Source of the DNA: Chromera velia
Taxonomy: Eukaryota; Sar; Chromeraceae
Length of the DNA: 16,490 bases
Direction of reading: 5' to 3'
Assembly (NCBI GenBank): GCA_018398765.1
Contig: JAHBMJ010002723.1
Coordinates: 1 to 16,490 of the forward strand
Shown here: piece by piece, positions 9,955 to 16,490 of the stretch
How positions within the stretch are numbered: position 1 is the first letter of the stretch
How the letters are laid out: the number at the start of each line of letters is the position of its first letter
Program-made: the position numbers and the translations under genes
Notes under the pieces: generated by a model
What the model was told of the DNA's origin: nothing
What the model saw: only the letters and a program-made list of their open reading frames with translations
The model's database searches: none

Positions 9955-10602
9955 TCAACTGTTCTTTCTCTTCACTGTGAAGTAGATCCCCTTGTTCCCC
10001 ACATTCTTCTTGTCTTGCCCCCAGTCGTATGTCGTGCACTCAGAGTGAGACCAGTCAGTGTAGGAGCCCCCGCTCCAGGTGCGAGTCACCCTGGTGGCCT
10101 TGTTGCACAATTTCACCCTGTAGCCTGAGTCGCACTTGAAACTGGTCACAGGCTTCTCGCAAGCAGAGACGGTAGGCCAGTTGATGTTGGGGCACCAAGT
10201 CTTGCAGCCAATCCAATTGTTGTACCCCCCACATTTGTCTCCCTGGTCTGTCTTGCTGTCCCCTACCGTGAGGCTGCTCTCCTGTCCTTTGTTAAGGTTC
10301 TTCACCCGAACGTAGTATCCAACATATTTCTTGTCTGAGTATATCTTGCATCCCTTGCTGCCCTCCTCTTCAAAGGCAACCTCATCGTATTCCCTCTCCT
10401 CCTTATCCTCCTCAGTCTGATCAGTCTCTGACAGGAGCGCTGTCTGGGAGGGAGAGTCTGGGTGGCTGCGGTTTGAGTGTACCTCCTGAAGGCTCAGGTG
10501 GGGTGCCGTCTCCATATCCGAGCGGGGGGCCGTTGGGTGGACAGCACTCGAACGTACGAGGGCAGAGATCAGACGGACAAAGACAATGCACAACGACTGC
10601 AT
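9955..10602 (-). CDS. Small secreted cysteine-rich protein, unrecognised
   Basis: 215 aa from the first ATG (10602); the frame stays open upstream to 10695 without another ATG. Residues 1-22 (LCIVFVRLISALV core, then SSA) look like a signal peptide with cleavage near residue 20, despite two internal arginines. Next comes a low-complexity Ser/Glu-rich segment to about residue 85 (TEEDKEEREYDE). The C-terminal half (about 85-215) holds eight cysteines, an even number that suits four disulfides, with many Tyr, Trp and Gly. The part FKCDSGY, then LCNK, TWSGG and SEC is faintly like a sushi/CCP module, but the spacing is wrong for a firm call. It probably acts outside the cell or in the secretory system. 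No intron is evident. Confidence 0.6.
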   Translation of the reverse strand: MQSLCIVFVRLISALVRSSAVHPTAPRSDMETAPHLSLQEVHSNRSHPDSPSQTALLSETDQTEEDKEEREYDEVAFEEEGSKGCKIYSDKKYVGYYVRVKNLNKGQESSLTVGDSKTDQGDKCGGYNNWIGCKTWCPNINWPTVSACEKPVTSFKCDSGYRVKLCNKATRVTRTWSGGSYTDWSHSECTTYDWGQDKKNVGNKGIYFTVKRKNS

Positions 10603-10990
10603 TTCTCTAACAGATCTTTGCTTTCCTGACAATTTGACTGCTCTGTTACGGTGTGGTGGATAGGTTGGAATCAACGGCTGCTTCTTTTTCTGCAAGTCTC
10701 ACTGAAGAGACGGTTTACTAACCGTGTAAGAATTAGCAAGGCCCAAAGAAATCAATGCTGAAACGGAAGACTGCTTGCAACATACAGAGCTGTGACTGGC
10801 GACTTCTGCAAGGCCTCTGAGCAAGTGATAGCCACGTGAGCCAATGATTGTGGACCTTCGATCGTTTGGACGGCCGGCCGGTTCACAATTTGGAATAATT
10901 TGGACTCCGACGTTGCATGGACCGGAACTGCATGGCGGCGCGTGCATGGAGCGGGGCTGGGGAACAAAAAATGCCCAGGGGGGGGGAACA

Positions 10991-11011
10991 ACCGCGCGCG
11001 AAGCGCACGGT
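10991..11011. repeat. Mini-hairpin with GAA loop, copy 1
   Basis: Nine-base arms (10991-10999 and 11003-11011) with one mismatch in the middle, closed by GCGAAGC. That heptamer is known to form an unusually stable DNA hairpin. Confidence 0.7.
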
Positions 11012-11029
11012 TGTGACACAAAACGTTCA

Positions 11030-11046
11030 AGCGCGCGAAGCGTGCT
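11030..11046. repeat. Mini-hairpin with GAA loop, copy 2
   Basis: Seven-base arms (11030-11036 and 11040-11046) with a single G-T pair, again closed by GCGAAGC. It shares GCGCGCGAAGCG with copy 1, 38-39 bp away. Confidence 0.7.
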
Positions 11047-11569
11047 GCATGTACTCTGTTTAAAGTCAGACAGAGATAGTTTAACATTTTAGAAACAGTA
11101 AAAAACTAAATCTTCAAATTATTATTTCAAAAAATATCCAAGTTAACTTATGTAATTTGGGCATTAAATTTTTTTTAACACACGAATAATGCGATCCAAT
11201 CTTTAATATGTAAAACATTGATATATCTATTAACTATAAAACTAATCATTCAACTAATAAACAATAGATAAACATGAAAATGACAATTTTATACGATATT
11301 GACGTTTTGTTTTAACAAACATTTTTACGGGCATTTTCCCTCCGTTCCATGCATTTAACAAGCGTTCCACCTTTTCCTCTGAGGAACTGTGAATACCTCC
11401 CATGCTTTTTATGACAATGTACGACATCTTTTCGAGGAAAGTTGTGAAAGGGAACATCTGCATACAATTTTTCGCAATGGGGGCATCACAATTTTTTCTT
11501 AATTTCTTTCTTTATTTTTGTTTGTCTTTTCAATTCTGGAATCGCTACTTCAAAGTCACTTCTAGTTGG

Positions 11570-14460
11570 CTAGAATTTTGTGCACCAGTAGAGACTCTGA
11601 ATTCGTCTGTGCGCAGACATGGGCTCACCACATATGACTTCAACGCCATTCATTTTCATAGTTCTCTTGCAACAATTTCTTGTGTTTGCAGGCTGGACGT
11701 TGGGAACGGCTGCAGAGGAGCTTGCAGAAGAAGCTGCAGCTGCAGCTGCATGTTGAGACTGGAGAGGGAGCACAAGGAGGGCATCTTCGTCTGACTCCCT
11801 GCGTAGAGGATCCTCCATACGAACATCTTTTCCGTCTATCAACCCCCCCCCAACCTGCTTTTCAGATCCCCCCCCCTCCTGCCTAGCCTCCTGTAGAGCC
11901 ACCTCCCTTCCTGGCAGAGGAACAGAAGGAAAAGTGTTAGCAACTACAGCTGCTCTACTCAGCACGGTGGGTATAGACTGGGCAATGGAGGAGCTGTTAT
12001 GTGTCAACCCCATGTGACCTTGTACGGACATGTTATTCATGCACTCCTGCATTATGGTCCTCTCTTTGTTTTTGTTCAAAAAGATTTTAATCAGAGCTGG
12101 GGTGGTGCTCCGAGTCGGGAGAGAAAGGGGGGCAAGTCTTTCTAGGTATTGTTTTCGGATTAGCCGAACCTTTTCATATTTTTTCCAAATTATGTGTTCA
12201 TCCTTTCCCTCAGTGGCCAGAGTCTCTACAAACTTCGCAAGCTCTGGGCACTATGAAGGACATTTGTTTACCATTCTCCCTCCTGTCTTCTTTCTGCGCA
12301 ATGCATTGTTGGCAGAAGACAGTAACACATCTCTTGAATGGTCGTGTCGCCCCCTTCTTGTTCGTCCCCCCCTGCACTCTGCTACAGCACTCTCGGCTTC
12401 CACACCCTCTTCTACAGGCTCACTGCCTCTGTCTTCTCCTCTCTTTTTCTTTAAATCTTCTTCTGACTACGTGATTTCTTCTACGGACAGATCGGTATCA
12501 ATCCTTGCAACTTTAGAGAGGGACGTATATTTTGTGATCAAATCATCGACCCCCGCTCCCTCTGCTGATTCCAGCTCTTCAACGAGGTCGCGAACCTGGT
12601 TCTGCGCCTCTTTTTGCCACTCCAATAAACGCATACGTCAACGCACGTGTGTAGGGCATTCCAAACTGGTTCCCTTCCACCAGGTCTGGTCGGTAGATCT
12701 TTTTTCACCCAGCCCCTCCTGCTCTCTCACTATCGACCTCATTCCCCCACAACTCCTCACACTGGTCGTTGGCTACTTTTAAAATGGAAATGTCTGCATT
12801 TGGGAGAGAAGGGAGACTATTGTCTTGCAAGTGTCTCTGCGTCATACGATGAACCGTAAGCTTCATTGCTGCGTTGCTGAGACCAGTCCTGCAGCTGCTG
12901 CCCTTCAAAGTAAGGTCTAGTTTAAGATGGGACCTCTCATTTCCATTGCTACCCCGAAATCCGTCCCACTCAGGGATGAGGTGTGAGAGTCCTACAGGGC
13001 CTTTGATCGGGGACTGTCTCTTCTCCATATATAGCTCAACACCGGAGGGGTCAGACAGACATCCGTTGTCTATGTGCACCATCTGCAACTCCCATATTCT
13101 TTCCCATTTCTCACCAGCTAGTTTCACCTCGTCGTTCTCGATAAGCTCAAACACGAGCTTCATGAGCAAGACGCGCTGCCTCAGCTCAAAGGGACCGGGA
13201 ATCAGCCTTCGCACTCTCAACAGAATGTGCTTAACAGTGACCCACCGCTTTGCTTTTGCTGGCTCATCGAGACCGTATGCGACCTGGAGAGCAGACAAAA
13301 GCTTTTTAAAGTTACGGTCCATTTTTTTGAAAACGGCTTAAGAGAGGGCACTCAGGAAGGGGCCAACCATAAGGTGGGAAACATGAGACACTCCGGCCAG
13401 AAAGCATTTTATCTAATACCATGGATCAAGGCGCACAAAAATAAGGGGGTTCAAGATTTGGAACAGAAGAATGATTCTAGTGCTTTGTTATCTGCTGTGA
13501 TCTCCCTCCTCTCTCCTTCCTAAACAGCGATCATAGTCTGTGTACCCTACTTAAACGACCTTGGGCTCAATATCTTCTTCATCTTTGTCATCGTCTGCTA
13601 CTAAAAGGGGGCAAAGGGGATTGTCAGATGCCTGGGCAAGTTCGCTTTCGTCTAACCCTTCTTCTCCTCCTCTCTCTATCCTCATTTCTTCTCCCTCACC
13701 CTCTCCGTCTAAAGCAACACCAACCCCCCTCCATCTTTTCATCTCCATTTCCTTCCACCCTTCTCTTCCCTCCCTCACCCTTGCTCCCGCCAAACGTAGC
13801 TTCGTCTCTTCTTCTGTCTACTCTCATCTCTTCTCCCTCGCCCTCTCCTTCTAAAGCAACACCACCCCCCCCCATCTCTTCATCTCTATCTCCTTCCACC
13901 CTTCTCTTCCCTTCCTCACCCTCGCTCCCCCCAAACGTAGCTTTGTCTCTTCCTCTCTCTACCCTCATCTCTTCTCCCTCGCCCTCTCCTTCTAAAGCAA
14001 CACCGCCCCCCCCCATCTCTTCATCTCCATCTCCTTCCACCCTTCTCTCTCCTCCCCCACCTTCTGAGTCAAGAGAATAAACAGCAGGGGCTTACAAACT
14101 TCTCTGTGCATTTTGCAGCTGTCTGTTTAACTCTTTTGCCCTCTTCCATCTTTCTACTAGTTGCACAAACATCTGTTCGACCTCGCTCAATCGGACTGGA
14201 TGAACAAGGGCATGTGCGAGGGTGATTGAAATTTCATTCACTATCGATACGTACTGATAAGCACCTGCTTTCCCCACTTTCAAAGGAGTCATCTGAGAGT
14301 AATCAAAAGATAAAATTCTCCCAAACTGACCGCCAAAGCACGCATTAAAGAGGTCTTTTTTCCCCTCGAATGCGGCAACCACCCATAATCGAATTGTATT
14401 CTCATCGGGAAAAACAGAGTGGACTCCAAAGTAGGACTTAGTGGAATTCAAAGTGACTTT
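11570..14460 (-). pseudogene. Dead DDE-type DNA transposase with acidic tandem-repeat insert
   Basis: Reading the minus strand: a segment with D1 in SFDYSQM (Asp 14302-14304) followed by VSIVNE and an L..R helix; an acidic 47-residue tandem repeat (14062-13674); D2 in YTDYDRC (Asp 13536-13538); RLDPWY (near 13415), matching an LDxWH-type motif; and RGSNGNERSH with the Glu at 12936-12938. This D...D...RGTxxxE order, with VRLD-W-H between, matches from memory a family of eukaryotic DDE/RNase-H-fold transposases often annotated as uncharacterised. A coiled-coil-like stretch, an Ala/Ser tract and a Cys-rich end (NCCKR, ICGEPMSAH, YWC) follow. Stops: TAA 14092, TAA 13551, TAA 13488, TAG 13413, TAA 13338, TGA 12705, TAG 12467, TAG 12251, terminal TAG 11570 (left coordinates). 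Frameshifts lie near 13718-13731 and 12630-12640. The N-terminus is missing or lies beyond the in-frame TAG at 14476-14478. Terminal inverted repeats were not found. Confidence 0.7.
13674..14062. repeat. 141-bp tandem repeat, about 2.8 copies
   Basis: Unit boundaries at 13732, 13873 and 14014 are exactly 141 bp apart (47 codons). On the minus strand it reads as an acidic Gly/Glu-rich repeat (GEGEGEEMRVER, then RDEATFGGS, then KRRVEGD). Plus-strand reading is Ser/Pro-rich and also open, as expected for such composition. The leftmost copy has one extra base in the C-run region (13718-13731) compared with the other two, which shifts the transposase frame there. Confidence 0.9.
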
Positions 14461-15096
14461 TAAATTTACTATATTCTAGCTTCATTATAAAGTAAAACTA
14501 GGTTACTTAAAGCAATCTAAAGTTTTTTAGAGCATTTAAAATCGCTACTTCTGTGCGAATCTGCTCAAATGTGCTCAAAAGACTGGTTGATTAGCTAAGG
14601 TGTATCGTGGGAAAAATTACGATCACCGCGGCATGTGGAAGTTAATGAATGTTACCTGCAAAGAAATACATAGGCACAACACTAATGGATATGCTCAACA
14701 GCAACGTTTAGCGCCGCTAATCAAGTACAAAGAATTGCTTCTTCTGTAAAGGAAACAGTGTAGGAAGGAGGGCTTCACAGCTAGGCTGGTCAGACCGGAC
14801 AGGAGGCGGTTGGCAGGGGTCGGAGAGGATTTCGAAGAACAGAGCACAGAGACAACATAATTCTATTCACAAAGAACTCACACTACACGGCGTAAAAGCT
14901 TGCAAATCGTTCTACGTGTGTCAATGAGAAACTGTTCAGAGGGAGACCAGTACCGAGTGCCACAAATGAGAAAGGATGAGCAAGAAAGGAGTACTTGCGT
15001 CAGGATAGTATGGACCGCTTTGAAAGACTGACACACACGGAGCAAGTGGAAGACATTCAAATGCATGAAAGCTAAGCGATTGGTCTAGGTAGAAAA
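14461..15096. other. No recognisable feature
   Basis: AT-rich to about 14560, then mixed composition. Short minus-strand frames around 14878-15145 show no family resemblance, and no transposase N-terminus could be found here. Confidence 0.5.
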
Positions 15097-15435
15097 ATGT
15101 CTGGCACGACTGAGAGCTGTGCAAAGCTTCAGAAGAGGCGGTCAAAAAATGGAGGCTCCAGCAAACTCTCCGTCGACCCTCTCTTACTGACCTCCCTTGT
15201 GCGTTTCTGTCAAGCTCCTAGCAGAACAAAGAAGCTGGATGCTAAGCAAATCATCATACAAAGCGAGAGAGCAAGCCGTGCTTCCTTAACTGACCTGCAA
15301 ATGTTCCCAAGTCTCCGTCCACCAACACCTGCAAACACGGAGGGACAGGCGTTCACGCTTTGTGCAGTCAAGGAAGCACTTCTGTCCAGCTTATTCTACA
15401 CACACAAGGTCCCAAGGACAAAACCAAGAGCCTAA
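15097..15435 (+). CDS. Hypothetical 112-aa ORF, doubtful
   Basis: ATG at 15097 in an A-rich context (AAAAATG), stop at 15433-15435. The protein is basic at the start (KLQKRRSKNGG) with Ser/Leu-rich helical text after; no domain is recognised. Its last 12 codons lie inside the left arm of the foldback, so if it is a real gene the foldback has cut into it or supplies its end. It could equally be a chance ORF. Confidence 0.2.
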   Translation: MSGTTESCAKLQKRRSKNGGSSKLSVDPLLLTSLVRFCQAPSRTKKLDAKQIIIQSERASRASLTDLQMFPSLRPPTPANTEGQAFTLCAVKEALLSSLFYTHKVPRTKPRA

Positions 15436-15748
15436 GAAGCAGCGGGTCCGGACAGGCTGACCTGGAGGTTGACCCCGGGGCTCCCAAGACTGTGACCTGC
15501 AAGGAAAGAGTAAGGAGAGCGATGAAGGCAGCAGTACTTTAATACCTAGATAAGGCCGGCAGCCCTTCCCCGCTTGAACAGAAGGAGAAGCAGCAAGCAG
15601 GAAGACGTTGGAAACAAGACTAAGATGGCTGGTGTCCACTGGACCCACCTCTAAGCTCCACTTCATGCCGACCCGAGGTGACCCAGCAACTGTTGTTGTA
15701 GCCGTCTCCTCCAGAGCCCCGAAAGTGCACTCCCGAAAAAAAAGTCAA
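15400..15748 (+). repeat. Left inverted arm
   Basis: Reverse complement of 16142-16490 with 330 of 349 positions identical and no indels. The arm starts in GACTTTTTTTTCGGGAG-type sequence at its inner end (complement). Confidence 0.95.
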
Positions 15749-15755
15749 AACCGAG

Positions 15756-15812
15756 AAAACGCTCTGTCAGACATCTTCTAAGACCATCAGAAGACATCTG
15801 ACAGAGCGTTTT
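15756..15812. repeat. Nested hairpin in the foldback spacer
   Basis: Arms 15756-15779 and 15789-15812 pair over 24 bp with two mismatches around a 9-base loop; the outer arm reads AAAACGCTCTGTCAGA. It begins 8 bp after the inner end of the left arm. The 3' arm is followed by a T run, so an RNA copy would resemble a terminator-like hairpin, though eukaryotic relevance is unclear. Confidence 0.9.
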
Positions 15813-16033
15813 TTGTGGCAACATTTATGTGGGAAAAGTTTGTTTGCTCAGAGGTTCAAGACTCCGCAGTTTTGAACCTGTGGACCTTCAAGACGGACAA
15901 GAGACTTCAGACCCGATTATTGGCCGACAGAGGCAAAGTCGGCTGCGTGCGTCGAAGGAGCAGGGTGCCGCCACCCCCTCTGGCCCCGTGGCGGCGCCTC
16001 CCGGACCTACGATAAGCCCATGTCTGGACCTGG

Positions 16034-16057
16034 CAGTGGGGGGGTTTGACCCCCCTG
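16034..16057. repeat. G/C-run hairpin
   Basis: A CAG plus seven-G run faces a six-C run plus CTG across the loop TTTGA, in the foldback spacer. Low complexity, so possibly chance. Confidence 0.5.
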
Positions 16058-16109
16058 GCCCACGTTTCTTGACTGTTTTGGGTTATGGATCTCGAGTTGG
16101 GTCGGACAT

Positions 16110-16122
16110 CCCCCCCCCCCCC
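16110..16122. repeat. C13 homopolymer
   Basis: Thirteen consecutive C, the longest of many C/G runs in the window; its length may be unreliable in assembly. Confidence 0.85.
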
Positions 16123-16141
16123 GAGGTTCAGAAGTCCGCAC

Positions 16142-16490
16142 TTGACTTTTTTTTCGGGAGTACACTTTCGGGGCTCTGGAGGAGACGGCTATAACAACAG
16201 TTGCTGGGTCACCTCGGGTCGGCACGAAGTGGAGCTTGGAGGTGGGTCCAGTGGACACCAGCCATCTTAGTCTTATTTCTAACGTTTTTTTGCTTGCTGC
16301 TTCTCCTCCTGTTCAAGCGGAGAAGGGCTGCCAGCCTTATCTAGGTATTAAAGTACTGCTGCCTTCATCGCTCTCCTTACTCTTTCCTTGCAGATCACAG
16401 TCTTGGGAGCCTCAGAGTTAACCTTCAGGTCAGCCTGTCTGGACCCGCTGCTTCTTAGGCTCTTGGTTTTGTCCTTGGGACCTTGTGTGT
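16142..16490 (-). repeat. Right inverted arm (continues past the window)
   Basis: Pairs with 15400-15748. All 19 differences are transitions, and in 16 of them this arm carries A or T where the left arm carries G or C. Confidence 0.95.

Larger units (their letters stand above)
10603..11569. other. Intergenic region with GC-rich hairpins, then AT-rich DNA
   Basis: From 10840 to 11050 it is GC-rich, with a CGGCCGGCCG palindrome (10871-10880), a nine-G run and the two mini-hairpins listed below. From about 11090 to 11330 it is strongly AT-rich. A 69-codon minus-strand frame (11254-11463) follows the transposase relic, but I cannot show that it is coding. Confidence 0.5.
15400..16490. mobile_element. 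Foldback-type element with long inverted arms (right end cut by the window)
   Basis: Two 349-bp arms in inverted orientation flank a 393-bp spacer (15749-16141). The arms align without a single gap. The outer ends cannot be set because the right arm reaches the last base of the window. The spacer encodes nothing recognised. Candidates are a foldback/MITE-like DNA element, the end of a larger element with long terminal inverted repeats, or a head-to-head duplication of another repeat. Confidence 0.7.

Noticed and set aside
11254-11463. Minus-strand 69-codon frame after the transposase
   Set aside because: Looks somewhat protein-like (SSSEEKVERLLNAW) but starts in AT-rich DNA with no family match; kept out of the gene list.
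12030-12782. Plus-strand 250-codon frame
   Set aside because: Hydrophobic, low-complexity antisense of the transposase relic; the minus strand carries the recognisable motifs.
13628-14080. Plus-strand 150-codon Ser/Pro repeat frame
   Set aside because: Antisense of the acidic tandem repeat, open because a 141-bp CT-rich unit has few stops. The minus reading sits between the catalytic motifs of a recognisable transposase.
15391-15666. Minus-strand 91-codon frame and its plus-strand twin at 16236-16421
   Set aside because: They are the same sequence in the two foldback arms; no family recognised, and the twin frame ends early after several residue changes.

Overview
The window is nuclear DNA of a eukaryote, most likely a protist or alga. 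It has no bacterial operon layout, an ankyrin-repeat gene with long acidic and poly-alanine tracts, two degenerate transposable elements, AT-rich spacers, a CTTT microsatellite and many C/G homopolymer runs. A chromerid-like alga would fit, but this is a low-confidence guess from general style, and no taxonomic marker gene is present.

Layout, left to right. (1) Positions 1-6121 hold a retroelement on the minus strand, flanked by 217-bp direct repeats (1-217 and 5905-6121, 5 differences). Its protein order is an unrecognised gag-like ORF1 (5612-4095), then a GIY-YIG endonuclease (about 3446-3140), a CxC/DGHV linker (2324-2268) and a reverse transcriptase (about 1950-400). An N-terminal GIY-YIG joined by a CxC linker to a C-terminal RT is the permuted layout described for the Naiad/Chlamys clade of Penelope-like elements (PLEs). 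The direct repeats would then be pseudo-LTRs. The copy has in-frame stops and one frameshift. Every stop inside the endonuclease-RT frame is TGA, which matters because selenocysteine-encoding Naiads are known. (2) Positions 6122-6734 are the 5' flank of a plus-strand ankyrin-repeat gene (6735-8567, 610 aa), which diverges from the retroelement. (3) Positions 8568-9954 are intergenic: an AT-rich palindromic repeat array and a microsatellite. (4) Positions 9955-10602 (minus) encode a small, probably secreted, cysteine-rich protein. (5) Positions 10603-11569 are intergenic, with two GCGAAGC mini-hairpins followed by AT-rich DNA. (6) Positions 11570-14460 (minus) are a dead DDE-type DNA transposase. 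All three catalytic-motif regions can be seen, but the frame is broken by at least eight internal stops and two frameshifts, and an acidic 47-residue tandem repeat lies between the first and second catalytic motifs. (7) Positions 14461-15399 have no convincing gene apart from a doubtful 112-aa ORF. (8) Positions 15400-16490 are a foldback structure: two 349-bp inverted arms around a 393-bp spacer that itself starts with a 24-bp hairpin. The right arm runs off the window.

The genes do not form a pathway. The window is repeat-rich DNA with two likely host genes (ankyrin and secreted Cys-rich) among three mobile-element remnants. In both repeat pairs that could be compared base by base (direct repeats and foldback arms), all 24 differences are transitions. 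This suggests decay by cytosine deamination.
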